Source of the DNA: Prosthecobacter sp.
GTDB taxonomy: Bacteria; Verrucomicrobiota; Verrucomicrobiia; Verrucomicrobiales; Verrucomicrobiaceae
Assembly (NCBI GenBank): GCA_019186985.1
Contig: JABARQ010000011.1
Coordinates: forward strand, 174,006-238,005
DNA: 64,000 nucleotides
Direction of reading: 5' to 3'
Shown here: positions 35,001-42,851 of the stretch, in pieces
Position numbering within the stretch: the stretch's first letter is position 1
Layout of the letters: every line of letters begins with the position of its first letter
The notes under the pieces: model-generated
Seen by the model: only the letters and a program-made list of their open reading frames with translations
Databases searched by the model: none
Told to the model about the DNA's origin: nothing
Translations under genes and position numbers: made by a program

Positions 35001-37433
35001 GAGGCGGTCCAGCTTCACGTCATTCCATGAGCCAGGCTCGATGACGGTCGTGCCGCGAACGATCTGACCGGCGGCGTTGCCATTGTAAACAAACAACCGT
35101 CCAGGCAGCGAATCCTTGTAGTTGCCGCCGATGCCGAGATGATCTCCCGGCGCCTGGGAGTCCCCCTTGGGCCCACGTGAGATGAGATAGGCGGTGACGG
35201 CGCTGGCGTTGTTCGCCTTCGTGCTCTTGAAGCGCATGGATGCGGACCAGTTTTCATGGCCCTTCAGCAAGGACGAACTCTGCAGCTGCGCCCGGTTTTT
35301 CCGCTCCGCCCGCGCAACCGCCCGCCTCGCATTCTCATCGCCCACTTTCGAGATGCTCCAGAGCTTTGCGATGAAGGCCGGCTCGATGACGCGATCCCAG
35401 AGGGTGATTTCATCCAGCCGTCCTTCCAGTCCCTGGCCGAAAAGCACCTCGCTGGCCGCTTTCCCGGCCTTTCCGCTCAGAACGGGCTTTTCGGCCCCAT
35501 CGAGATGCACGCGCACGTTTTCGCCATCGCGGATGAGCACGGCGAAATGCCAGTCGTCGGCAAAGAAAGCGGCTTCGGCTTCAGCTTCAGCCGAAGCCAC
35601 TTCATCACCCCATTCGAGCCTCACCATGTGATCCGGGAACTGATGCGCCTTCAGCTTGACGCCCAGTGCGTTGATCAGCCCGCCCGTGCGGTCGCTCGCA
35701 CCGCTTTCATGTCCAAGCCAGAACCAAAGGGCGATGGAGGCGTGGTTTGCAAGTTTCAGGCTGGAGGTTTCAAGATGACCTCCGGCGAGCTGGATGGAGC
35801 GGTTGATGGTTCGCCTGCTTGAAAAGGCTGAGGGCTTCAAGGCGCATTCATGGTCGTAGCCAAGTCCTGAACCCGGGCCGGGCAGGTGGAGCGCATGCCG
35901 GCCGGCCGGCCTGATCGTTTGATCTGCCATGCTTGAATGCGACGAAACGGCATCCTCACAGCGGTGAAAGACGGTGGGGCTGGAGCTGAGGATTTCGTTC
36001 GCGTAAGCGCCTTCTGGCGCAGGTGCCTTCCTTGCCTGCCTGTCGGCAAGGCTGGCCACGGCGTCGCTCAAGGCGTCCACCATCCTGGGCTCCGCCTGGA
36101 CCTCCAGGCCTGCCGTGCGGGCCGGCCAGGTGGTGTAGCCGCCGAGCTCGTGCTGCTCCGGAGGCGGGATGTAGCCCTCGGCCCCGTTGGCCAGCTCGAT
36201 GTTGAAGTGCATGCCAAAAGGCGACGCATGCCGCAGCTTCAGGCCCGTGATGGCATAAACTTCGTTAGGCAGCGTGGCGATGCTCAGGCCGCCGATGCGG
36301 ATGGCCTGCAGCTTCACGGACGTCCTCTGCCTTTCATGCAGGATCAGCGTCTCTCGCGCATACACCTCCTCCTTGTTCTTCGGCAGGTCGTTCTCGATCT
36401 TCGCGGCGATGGGGCGGGCCCAGGCGAGGCGTTTGTCGTCGGGGACGCGATACTTGAGCTCGAGCGTCTTCTCGATCATTCCGAGAGGGGCATCATCGTC
36501 ATACGTCACGGTTTTCAGGGCCTGCATGGCGCTTTCAGCGACGGCTTCGGCATAACTGTCGATGGTGATGTTCTTTTTCTCCGCGCCGTAGTCCATCCAC
36601 ATCTGGTCGCCGCTGGTGCCCTGGCTCATGGCGCAGACAAAGGGACCGTTGCCATCGCCCTGCTGGCCCAGCCTGGCGGCGAGGTGCTTGCAGAAGAGGC
36701 CGTAGTAGTCGGCTGAGACGGGGCCGCTGCCAAAATAGTGCTGCGAATAGTTCGCCAGCACGCCGAGCGGTTTGCCATCGGGCGTTTGCAGGGAGATGAC
36801 GCTGATCTGGGGATCCACCGGGCCGCTGGGGCCGACGACATCCTTGCTGAGGTAGCCCGGGTGCATGTTGGCCCGGCCGGTGGGCTGGCCGAAGGGATCA
36901 ACCACCTCCCTGCCCGGCAGTCGGATCCAGCGCCGGTTGTGCGTGTGCTCCCAGTCGTCAATGGAGCCCCAGCCGATGCGTGCGGGCTGCAGGGCTGCAT
37001 CCGCCGCCACGATGGCCTCGGCGATCTTCGGCGTGAGGAACTCCGCGTATTTGATGTCCTTGCGCGTGCCAAGGCAGCCCATCGCCGCCGGCGCGGAGTG
37101 TGTGTGCGTGGCGCTGATCATCATGCGGTCAACCGGGATTCCGCACTTCCTGGACGCCATCGACTTGGCCTCGTCGATCAGGCTTTGCTCCATCATGCAG
37201 GTGTCCACGATGGCGAAGGCGATCTTCATCTTCCCATCGTCGAGGACGAAGCTGCGCACCTTCAGGGCGTCTGCATTCCTTTCACCACGGCCTTCAAGAA
37301 AGCCGCCGGCGATGATGCGTGGAAACGTCTTCGGTGAGATGTCCACCGTGGCGACACCGGCCTGGAACGTGGCGGAGAGGGCCGGCGGCGGGTTCAGGCA
37401 AAGCGCGGCAAGGAGCAGAAGACGAAAGGGCAT
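32052..37433 (-). CDS. Giant mosaic: ceramidase-like / LamG / PVC dehydrogenase propeller / heme c protein
   Basis: The ATG at 37433 starts a signal peptide (MPFRLLLLAALCLNPPPALSA) on 1793 residues. Order: a neutral/alkaline-ceramidase-like domain (about 22 to 460; VDISPKTFP, ISATHTHSAPAAMG, SQGTSGDQMWMDYG); a LamG-like sandwich (about 540 to 690); a second LamG/DUF1080-like domain (about 700 to 860); a PVC-type membrane-bound dehydrogenase beta-propeller (about 880 to 1290; VVLDPVAFDWDEQGRLWV); a helical HEAT-like region; and a C-terminal heme domain with CVSCHK near residue 1670. It seems to be a surface or periplasmic oxidase-hydrolase mosaic acting on a sugar or lipid polymer; the substrate is unknown. 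No frame interruption is seen over 5.4 kb. Confidence 0.87.
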   Translation of the reverse strand: MPFRLLLLAALCLNPPPALSATFQAGVATVDISPKTFPRIIAGGFLEGRGERNADALKVRSFVLDDGKMKIAFAIVDTCMMEQSLIDEAKSMASRKCGIPVDRMMISATHTHSAPAAMGCLGTRKDIKYAEFLTPKIAEAIVAADAALQPARIGWGSIDDWEHTHNRRWIRLPGREVVDPFGQPTGRANMHPGYLSKDVVGPSGPVDPQISVISLQTPDGKPLGVLANYSQHYFGSGPVSADYYGLFCKHLAARLGQQGDGNGPFVCAMSQGTSGDQMWMDYGAEKKNITIDSYAEAVAESAMQALKTVTYDDDAPLGMIEKTLELKYRVPDDKRLAWARPIAAKIENDLPKNKEEVYARETLILHERQRTSVKLQAIRIGGLSIATLPNEVYAITGLKLRHASPFGMHFNIELANGAEGYIPPPEQHELGGYTTWPARTAGLEVQAEPRMVDALSDAVASLADRQARKAPAPEGAYANEILSSSPTVFHRCEDAVSSHSSMADQTIRPAGRHALHLPGPGSGLGYDHECALKPSAFSSRRTINRSIQLAGGHLETSSLKLANHASIALWFWLGHESGASDRTGGLINALGVKLKAHQFPDHMVRLEWGDEVASAEAEAEAAFFADDWHFAVLIRDGENVRVHLDGAEKPVLSGKAGKAASEVLFGQGLEGRLDEITLWDRVIEPAFIAKLWSISKVGDENARRAVARAERKNRAQLQSSSLLKGHENWSASMRFKSTKANNASAVTAYLISRGPKGDSQAPGDHLGIGGNYKDSLPGRLFVYNGNAAGQIVRGTTVIEPGSWNDVKLDRLGSRVKVTLNGKVEIDAELPVTAPGAKELFFGRRCDDFGPLEGSFEKVEVSGLEKPAVTPAPKVELATQPLSPEESAKKWHVREGYRIELVAAEPVVLDPVAFDWDEQGRLWVIEMADYPLGMDGNGKAGGRVVRLEDSDSDGRYDRRHVIVSDLSYPTGILTWREGVIVTAAPDIFFISPDGTKKVLYTGFSTGNQQLRVNGLRWGMDGWVYCAAGAHHGGYNKGTQIECRLTGEKVDLGSRDFRFKPDTGELDPQTGPSQFGRARDDWGRWFGVQNSFPLWHYVLQDHYLRRNPHVIPPDPVHQLFPRNPPVHPASSMEKRFHSFDQAGRFTSACGIEVYRDRRLFTDGKTHAFTCEPFHNVVQHHLLEDDGVTFRAARDPAESKMDFLASEDRWCRPVMVRTGPDGALWVADMYRYMIEHPQWLPQNGRDELLPHYREGDDKGRIWKVVRASARSGANDPAKAEGTFASANGWLRDKAQMRALWARPGMQTAASLIEQVTRDENAAAQAQAAWTLHQAGQLTPDLLKLLLLSQNDEVVVQGLQIAETMPWSNNEEALLLLVNDERARHPRVQMQLALSAGQWSGDWPADIVAMTLDEAVPGSPAWGAALSSCLPHLTRISEQFAAQHDKARPGILGTLLRCALATKNDKAAAALVTRMDTPKGLEELMAVLDEKNLSLRDFSKQVTDARARESLEKMAARLQQAAESLKTAPMMESLALLAMDRVHREEVKARLPELWAKSGSAEVLRLIAKLQPEGGEQFLLEGWDQRTPALRVQILETLLSKDEWALSLLKRPEAKAADAAMRARLMKHPRKNIASLAEKVFADTTSATRAAVLAKFKPALKLQGEAARGKTVFAQLCVSCHKLDGTGLELGPDLRSVTQHDAEKLLNSILDPGAIIEPGFMAYHCTLKNGEQLYGVIATETGASLTLKMAGNLSRSVLRSEISALRSTGTSLMPEGLEAALTPQSLADLIAYLKMPR
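33605..33648. repeat. Pair of short palindromes in a linker of the giant mosaic gene
   Basis: Two inverted repeats lie side by side: CGGCT/AGCCG (33605-33616, 2-nt loop) and TCGAGC/GCTCGA (33633-33648, 4-nt loop). They fall in frame where the protein passes from the propeller to the helical region. The first belongs to a GGCTNAAGCC-type family seen elsewhere in the window. Confidence 0.6.
35571..35598. repeat. Perfect 10-bp-arm palindrome inside the giant mosaic gene
   Basis: Arms GGCTTCGGCT (35571-35580) and AGCCGAAGCC (35589-35598) are perfect inverted complements around an 8-nt loop. The encoded piece is an Ala/Glu-rich insert (SAEAEAEA) in the first LamG domain. Confidence 0.75.
36030..36051. 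repeat. 7-bp-arm palindrome between ceramidase-like and LamG domains
   Basis: CCTTGCC (36030-36036) and GGCAAGG (36045-36051) form a perfect inverted repeat around an 8-nt loop. It encodes part of the linker DRQARKAPAPEG, just after the ceramidase-like domain. Confidence 0.6.
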
Positions 37434-37499
37434 GAAGGAACCACGGGGCAGGGTTGCCCTGTCTTTCATGTCCGGGCGACCCTGGGGGGTGAGCCTGGC

Positions 37500-38747
37500 T
37501 CACTTCAGGGCCGCCATCACGGCCTCGGCCGCCTTGCGACCGCTGACGAGGGCGCCGTTGATCGAGACATCCTCGACATAATCGCCGCAGCGGTAAAGGC
37601 CGGGCTCGAGAACGGTGGCGAGCGCCTCATCACCCAGCTTGAGCTGACGCCCTTCAGGCTGGGCGTTGCGGACCTGATAGGTGCGCAGGTGCTGCCATTC
37701 CAGAGCACCCTCGCCAAACCAGCGCGTCATCTGGTCGCGCACCACGTCATGGAGTTCGGCGCTTGAAGGCGTTCCGACAATGCTGGTGCTGATGAGATGC
37801 CAGCCGGGCGGGGCCAGTTCGGGAGCCGCATTGCTCAAAATGCAGGCATTGTTCACCGGGCCGCGGTTTTCGCCGTCCAGACAGAGGACCGGCTCCTTGG
37901 GCAGGGGCTGGTTCGTGGTGAAATAGAGGCAGGTTGTGCCGCGCCCTGGCCTGGGTTTTTCCTGGCAGCCCTCGGGCAGCAGACGATGGGCGGCATCTTC
38001 ACTGACGGCCAGGATGATGTGGTCGGCATGGACGACCTCGCCGGTGGCCAGGATGAATTCACCACGTCGCACGGCGCTCACGGGCGTGTTGAGCAGAAGG
38101 GAGCCGGGAGGCAGGGCGACGGCCAGCTGTTCGGGGATCGACTGCATTCCGGCGGCGGGAATGGCGACCCCGCCACGGCGGAACATCGAGTAGAGAAAGA
38201 GAAACATGCGCGCCGAAGTGCGCAGGTCCTTTTCCAGGAAGACCCCCCCAAAGAAGGGGCGGAAGAACCGTTCGATCATCGCCTCGCTGAAGCCGAAGTC
38301 CCTGAGGTAGTCCTCGGTCTCCATCTCGGGCAGGCGGCGTTCGATGTCGAGGGTGTCCACGCTTTCCCTCCAGAGCACCAGCGTCTGCCACTTGTCCTTC
38401 CAGGGAATGAAGTCGTCGGCGAGGTTGAGGAAGGCGTCGAGCGGATGGTTGAAGGGGTCGGCGAGCCGGTGAAACCGGTTTTTAAAGAAGACGTCGGCGC
38501 CGCGATACAGGGGCCGGAGCCGCAGGCCTTCGTAGTCAAGCACGCGACGTGCCTCCGGGTAGGATGGGAGCAGCACCTGAAAGCCGCGGTCCAGGGTGAA
38601 GCCGTCCACCCGGTCGGACCTGATGCGCCCGCCGACGCCGTCGGAGGCCTCGTAAATCCTGAAGGGGAGGCCGGCCCTTGCCAGCATCCGCGCACAGGCG
38701 AGGCCGGAAACCCCGGCTCCGATGATGGCGATGACTGGCTTGGACAT
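37500..38747 (-). CDS. FAD-dependent amine oxidase / protoporphyrinogen oxidase-like oxidoreductase
   Basis: This 415-residue flavoprotein starts with the Rossmann dinucleotide motif IIGAGVSGLACARMLARAG and continues EASDGVGGRIRSDRVDGF, the FAD signature of amine-oxidase/HemY-like enzymes. The C-terminal FAD motif is YRCGDYVEDVSINGALVSG. The middle resembles phytoene desaturase and protoporphyrinogen oxidase relatives; the substrate cannot be read. It lies 66 nt upstream of the giant mosaic on the same strand and is divergent from the RmlD-type gene. Confidence 0.88.
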   Translation of the reverse strand: MSKPVIAIIGAGVSGLACARMLARAGLPFRIYEASDGVGGRIRSDRVDGFTLDRGFQVLLPSYPEARRVLDYEGLRLRPLYRGADVFFKNRFHRLADPFNHPLDAFLNLADDFIPWKDKWQTLVLWRESVDTLDIERRLPEMETEDYLRDFGFSEAMIERFFRPFFGGVFLEKDLRTSARMFLFLYSMFRRGGVAIPAAGMQSIPEQLAVALPPGSLLLNTPVSAVRRGEFILATGEVVHADHIILAVSEDAAHRLLPEGCQEKPRPGRGTTCLYFTTNQPLPKEPVLCLDGENRGPVNNACILSNAAPELAPPGWHLISTSIVGTPSSAELHDVVRDQMTRWFGEGALEWQHLRTYQVRNAQPEGRQLKLGDEALATVLEPGLYRCGDYVEDVSINGALVSGRKAAEAVMAALK

Positions 38748-38827
38748 AAATGGTTAGTCTTGGTGTCGCACGATGGATGCCAGGAAAGTGATTGCAAGCA
38801 GCGGTGGTGCCGCCAGGGGTGCGGATG

Positions 38828-39700
38828 ATGAACATGAAGACAAAAGTACTGATCCTTGGCAGCACGGGGCGTCTCGGCGGCGCCCTGCGCAGGCATTATG
38901 GCGCGCGTCATGAACTTTTGTGTCCCGCCCGCCACGACATCAACCTGGGCGAACCTGCCTCATTGAACGACGCCCTGCGCCGCCTGGATTTTGACATTCT
39001 CGTCAACTGCGCCGGCATCACCAGCCCGGATGCCTGTGAACGTGAACCCGCCCTGGCGGCGAGGATCAATCATGAGTCTCCCGTCATCATGGCCGGGGAA
39101 TGTCAAAGACGGGGCGCCCGCATGATCCAGATCAGCACGGACTATGTCTTTGGCGGCGAAGGCAGGGAGCCTTTGGATGAGGATGCCGCAGCGGATCCGG
39201 TCAATGTTTACGGAAGGACCAAGCGTGATGCGGAGACCGGTGTGCTGGCCGCCTGTCCTTCGGCCCTGGTCGCCCGGGTGTCCTGGCTTTTTGGTTCGGG
39301 AGGGGCGTTTGCCGACCAGGTTCTGCGTGACCTGAGGGAGGGCAGGGAGGTGCAGGCCATCGAAGACAAATGGAGCGTGCCCACGAGCGTCGATTCGGTG
39401 GCCCGCTGGCTGGAGGCCCTGTGGAGCCCGGGCACTTCAGGGTTGATCCACCTTTGCAACAGCGGTTCGGCGACCTGGCGAAGCTACGGCCAGGAAGTTG
39501 TCGACCAGTCGTTCGGCCTTGGATTGCTCCAGCACAGGCCTGAAGTGAGAGGCAACAGCCTGGATGACTTTCCTCACTTTGCGGCACGCCGGCCACGGTT
39601 CACCGTGATGTCGAACGCCCGGCTTGCAGGGTTGCTGGGCTGTGAGGTTCCGGCCTGGCAGGAAGACCTGGGAAGATGGCTGCGCAGCCTTCGGGCATGA
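38828..39700 (+). CDS. dTDP-4-dehydrorhamnose reductase-like (RmlD superfamily)
   Basis: This 290-residue SDR protein carries the RmlD pattern: GSTGRLGGALRRHY, the active-site ISTDYVFGGEGREPLDEDA and YGRTKRDAE (YxxxK), then SWLFGSGGAF. It would reduce a 4-keto-deoxysugar nucleotide for an envelope or capsule sugar. Genes rmlA, B and C are not adjacent, so MAT2B-like or other SDR roles remain possible. Possible starts are ATG 38825, 38828 and 38834; an AGGGG at 38815-38819 favours 38828. Its stop touches the rplT terminator hairpin. Confidence 0.85.
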   Translation: MNMKTKVLILGSTGRLGGALRRHYGARHELLCPARHDINLGEPASLNDALRRLDFDILVNCAGITSPDACEREPALAARINHESPVIMAGECQRRGARMIQISTDYVFGGEGREPLDEDAAADPVNVYGRTKRDAETGVLAACPSALVARVSWLFGSGGAFADQVLRDLREGREVQAIEDKWSVPTSVDSVARWLEALWSPGTSGLIHLCNSGSATWRSYGQEVVDQSFGLGLLQHRPEVRGNSLDDFPHFAARRPRFTVMSNARLAGLLGCEVPAWQEDLGRWLRSLRA

Positions 39701-39730
39701 AAAAGGCCGGGGTCACAGAGGACCCCGGCC
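39700..39730 (-). terminator. Terminator of the rpmI-rplT transcript
   Basis: A 10-bp perfect stem (39705-39714 with 39721-39730) and 6-nt loop are followed on the minus strand by five T (39704-39700). It lies 26 nt after the rplT stop; the tail overlaps the end of the convergent rmlD-like gene. Confidence 0.88.
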
Positions 39731-39756
39731 GGTGAAGGGTGGATCAGGAGCCTGGA

Positions 39757-40128
39757 TCAGGCGGCAGCCTTCTTGGCGAGGGCGGCCTTGGCCTGCTCGG
39801 CGATGGCGGCGAAGGCGGCTTCATCCTTGACGGCCAGGTCGGCGAGAACCTTGCGGTCGATGGTGATGCCGGCGGCGTTCAGGCCTTCGATCAGGCGGCT
39901 GTAGGTGATTCCAAGCGGGCGGGAGGCGGCGTTGATGCGCTGCACCCACAGGTTGCGGAAGGTGCGCTTGCGGACCTTGCGGTCGCGGTAGGAATACGTC
40001 ATCGCCTTGCGGACGGCGTCCTTGGCGTAACGGAAGTGCGTTTTGCGGAAGCCTTGGAAACCCTTCGCCTTGGCGAGGGTCCTCTTCCGGCGTTTGCGGC
40101 TTGCGGGGGCGTTAGTTGCTCTGGGCAT
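39757..40128 (-). CDS. rplT: 50S ribosomal protein L20
   Basis: This 123-residue basic protein matches L20: [58 protein letters not shown] and [13 protein letters not shown]. It binds 23S rRNA early in 50S assembly. It follows rpmI after a 125-nt spacer that holds GATCC/GGATC-type inverted repeats. In many bacteria L20 represses its own operon by binding its mRNA leader, and this spacer is a possible site for that (inference). Confidence 0.98.
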   Translation of the reverse strand: MPRATNAPASRKRRKRTLAKAKGFQGFRKTHFRYAKDAVRKAMTYSYRDRKVRKRTFRNLWVQRINAASRPLGITYSRLIEGLNAAGITIDRKVLADLAVKDEAAFAAIAEQAKAALAKKAAA

Positions 40129-40253
40129 GTTCTTTGTCGGTGATCAGACTGTTTGTTTGATTCGATGACCGGACTCGTCTGAGCATAGATCCAGCCGGGG
40201 CCGGATCAGTCTGGAGCATCGTGGCCTCCATGAGGGAGGCCTGTGGGAGGTGA

Positions 40254-40466
40254 TCAATGCGAGAACGGGAGGTTCGCGAGGATCGCCTTCTTATCCACTT
40301 CCGCCACAAGGGCGACTTTGCCGAGGTTACGCTTACGCTTGCGGTTCTTGTTCTGCAGGATGTGGCGCTTGCCTTGTTTACGGCGCAGCACCTTACCCGT
40401 CGCAGTGACTTTGAATCGTTTGGCGACAGACTTTCTCGTTTTGGCTATACCAGCGTTTTTGGACAT
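40254..40466 (-). CDS. rpmI: 50S ribosomal protein L35
   Basis: From the ATG at 40466 this 70-residue protein is L35: KTRKSVAKRFKVTATGKVLR, RRKQGKRHILQNKNRKRKRN and a closing VALVAEVDKKAILANLPF. The frame is open for 210 more codons upstream, but that part is antisense to the glycosylase gene and has no L35 similarity. The usual upstream neighbour infC is absent; a divergent uracil-DNA glycosylase gene takes its place. rplT follows. Confidence 0.97.
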   Translation of the reverse strand: MSKNAGIAKTRKSVAKRFKVTATGKVLRRKQGKRHILQNKNRKRKRNLGKVALVAEVDKKAILANLPFSH

Positions 40467-40599
40467 AGGGGCGGCGAAAGTGGAGGCTTTCCCCCTTTTA
40501 GCAAGGTGTTTTTCCAGAGGTTTTGGAGGTTTGAGAGCAGGTGAAAACCCGGCTTTTTGACCATCTGCCGCCTTGAGTCGTCCGGACGGCTCGCCATGG

Positions 40600-41517
40600 A
40601 TGCTGTTCATGACCTTGCAAGCCGCCGGAATGCTGAAGACGTACCTGGAGCAGCGCCAGACTGCCGGGCAGACCCATGTCGGCCTCCGCCCCGGCACCTT
40701 GGAGCGGCTTTGCAGCTTCAAGGGGGCGACCACGGCGCGTGTGGAGGAGGTGCGCCGAAAGGTGGAGGCGGCGCCCCGGGAGAGCGTCAGGCCCCCGGCT
40801 CCGGTCGTCGGCATCTTTGAAGCGCCCGCCACCACCAGTCCTCGAGCCAGGGCCGGCACCCGGCTGATTGAAGTCAGTGGATCGACCAAGGCTGAAAAAC
40901 TGGCCGCCCTGGCGGCGGTCGCCGAGTCCTCCCCCGAGGCAAGGGCGCTGGGGACGCTGCGTGAAACCATGGTTTTTGCCGTGGGCAGTCCTGACGCCCA
41001 GATCATGCTGATCGGCGAGGCCCCGGGTTTTGAGGAGGAACGGCAGCGCGAGCCCTTTGTCGGACCGGCCGGGCAGAAGCTGACGGGCATCCTCAAGGCG
41101 ATGGGGCTCGATCGCAGCGAGGTTTACATCAGCAACATCTGCAAGTTCCGCCCGGCGCTGGAAGGCAGCCAGGGTACCGCCAACAGGGCGCCGTCTGATG
41201 CGGAGATGGCCGCCTGCCTGCCGTATGTGATGACGGAGATCAGCATCATCCAGCCCCGGGTGATCGTGGCCCTGGGAGGAGTCGCCTGCAAGGGCCTGGG
41301 CATCGGCGAAGGCGTGATGAGGCTGCGCGGACGGTTTTACGAGGTTCAGGGCATCCCCGCCATGGTGACCTACCATCCCAGCTACATCCTGCGCGAGGAG
41401 AAGCTCGCAGGCGGCGGCATCCGGGCAAAGCGTGAGTGCTGGGAGGACATGCTGAAGGTGATGGAAAAGGCCGGCCTGCCGATCAGCGAGAAGCAGCGGG
41501 GGTTCTTCAGGAAATAG
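40600..41517 (+). CDS. Family 4-like uracil-DNA glycosylase lacking the N-terminal cluster cysteines
   Basis: This 305-residue protein has an N-terminal Ala/Pro-rich extension of about 120 residues and then a UDG superfamily domain: motif 1 LIGEAPGFEEERQREPFVG, YISNICKFRPA and motif 2 TYHPSYILR with the histidine. It should excise uracil from DNA. In family 4 a C-x2-C before motif 1 helps hold a [4Fe-4S] cluster; here the aligned stretch SPEARALGTLRE has no Cys, and only NICK and AACL supply later cysteines. It may therefore lack the cluster. The ATG at 40600 was chosen; a TTG at 40573 and ATG at 40609 are possible. surE follows after 2 nt. Confidence 0.82.
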   Translation: MLFMTLQAAGMLKTYLEQRQTAGQTHVGLRPGTLERLCSFKGATTARVEEVRRKVEAAPRESVRPPAPVVGIFEAPATTSPRARAGTRLIEVSGSTKAEKLAALAAVAESSPEARALGTLRETMVFAVGSPDAQIMLIGEAPGFEEERQREPFVGPAGQKLTGILKAMGLDRSEVYISNICKFRPALEGSQGTANRAPSDAEMAACLPYVMTEISIIQPRVIVALGGVACKGLGIGEGVMRLRGRFYEVQGIPAMVTYHPSYILREEKLAGGGIRAKRECWEDMLKVMEKAGLPISEKQRGFFRK

Positions 41518-41519
41518 CG

Positions 41520-42224
41520 ATGAAGGGCACGCACTTTCTCCTGACCAACGACGATGGAATCGATGCGCCCGGGCTGGCGTCGCTGGAGCGCTGCGTCAGG
41601 CGGATTCCGGACGCCAGGATCAGCGTTGTCGCCCCGATGCGGGAACATTCCATGTGCGGCCACCGGCTTACGACGCACAGCCCGCTGCGGGTCGAGCGGC
41701 GGGGCGATGACCGCTGGGCCGTGGACGGCACGCCTGCGGACTGCGTGAGGCTGGCCTTGTTCGCCCTTGGCCTGAAGCCTGGATGGGTGCTGTCAGGGGT
41801 CAACGCCGGAGGCAACCTCGGCCAGGACATCCATGTTTCGGGAACCTGCGCCGCCGCCCGCGAGGCCGCCTATCACCAGGTTCCTTCGGCCGCCTTCTCC
41901 CATTACCTGATCCGGGACCTGGCCGTGGACTGGGAGCGCACGGCGGACTGGACCCATGAGGCTCTTCATCATCTGGCGTGCGCCCCCCTTGGCGATGGCG
42001 AGTTCTGGTGCGTGAACTTCCCCCACCTTCCACCAGGCAGCCTTGCGCTGCCCGGCATGCGGAGCTGTCACCCCGCGCGTTCACCCCTGCCGGTGCGCTT
42101 CAGGCCCATGGATGACGGCAGCCATCATTATGACGCCCGTTATGCCGACCGGCCCCGTGATCCGGGGTCGGACGTGGACGTCTGCTTCGGCGGAGAAACC
42201 TCCGTGGTCCGGCTCAAGGTTTGA
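41520..42224 (+). CDS. surE: 5'/3'-nucleotidase SurE
   Basis: This 234-residue phosphatase acts on nucleoside monophosphates and shows the SurE metal site: LLTNDDGIDAPGLASL, the loop REHSMCGHRLT and the strand SGVNAGGNLGQDIHVSGT. The start ATG at 41520 lies 2 nt after the upstream glycosylase stop. It is followed by a yraN gene 5 nt later. The C-terminal part is shorter than in E. coli SurE but keeps the core fold. Confidence 0.93.
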   Translation: MKGTHFLLTNDDGIDAPGLASLERCVRRIPDARISVVAPMREHSMCGHRLTTHSPLRVERRGDDRWAVDGTPADCVRLALFALGLKPGWVLSGVNAGGNLGQDIHVSGTCAAAREAAYHQVPSAAFSHYLIRDLAVDWERTADWTHEALHHLACAPLGDGEFWCVNFPHLPPGSLALPGMRSCHPARSPLPVRFRPMDDGSHHYDARYADRPRDPGSDVDVCFGGETSVVRLKV

Positions 42225-42229
42225 AGGCC

Positions 42230-42763
42230 ATGCGTGAGGCGGACGCCACGGACCCAGGAAGGACGGCCGAACCAAGTTTGTGGTCAGCCTGGCGGAGGCA
42301 CCCCGTCGTCCGCGGCGTGCTGCTGAGGTTCGTGCCTCTTTACCGGAGGTTTTCACTGCGCCTGCTCGGCATCCGTTTGTCGAGGGCAGAAACCGGCCTT
42401 CTGGGGGAGCTGCTGGCCGCCAGGCATCTTCAGGAAAAAGGGCGGAGGATCCTGCGCCGGAACCACCGGGGGCCGAATCGCGGCGAGGTGGACATCGTGG
42501 CGCGGCACGGTGACGTGCTGACCTTTGTCGAGGTCAAGACGCGCACCAGCGCCGCCTTTGGCCGGCCCGCCGACGCTGTGACGGCCGACAAGCAGCGCCT
42601 GATCCAGCGCGGCGCCCTCGACTGGCTCCGGCTGCTGGGCAATCCACGCATCGCCATCCGGTTTGACATTGCCGAGGTGCTGCTGGTCGACGGCGAGGTG
42701 CCCCGGGTCAACCTCATTGAAAACGCCTTCACGCTTCCTGATTCGTCGATGGCCGGGAGATAA
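42230..42763 (+). CDS. yraN: UPF0102 (YraN) nuclease-like protein
   Basis: This 177-residue protein has a basic N-terminal extension of about 50 residues, then the UPF0102 core: ETGLLGELLAARHLQEKG, GEVDIVARHGDVLTFVEVKT and the end VNLIENAF. The D-x(n)-E-x-K arrangement (DIVA, VEVK) is that of Holliday-junction-resolvase-like nucleases, but the family's role is unproven. The ATG at 42230 lies 5 nt after surE, in an apparent glycosylase-surE-yraN operon of nucleic-acid enzymes. Confidence 0.9.
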   Translation: MREADATDPGRTAEPSLWSAWRRHPVVRGVLLRFVPLYRRFSLRLLGIRLSRAETGLLGELLAARHLQEKGRRILRRNHRGPNRGEVDIVARHGDVLTFVEVKTRTSAAFGRPADAVTADKQRLIQRGALDWLRLLGNPRIAIRFDIAEVLLVDGEVPRVNLIENAFTLPDSSMAGR

Positions 42764-42851
42764 AGAAGCCTCGCCCTGCTTCCAGCTTTGACAGCACCAA
42801 GGCCGCCCGCTACTCCTTGCGCCCGCCAAAACCCAAACCGCCTTTCCCTCC

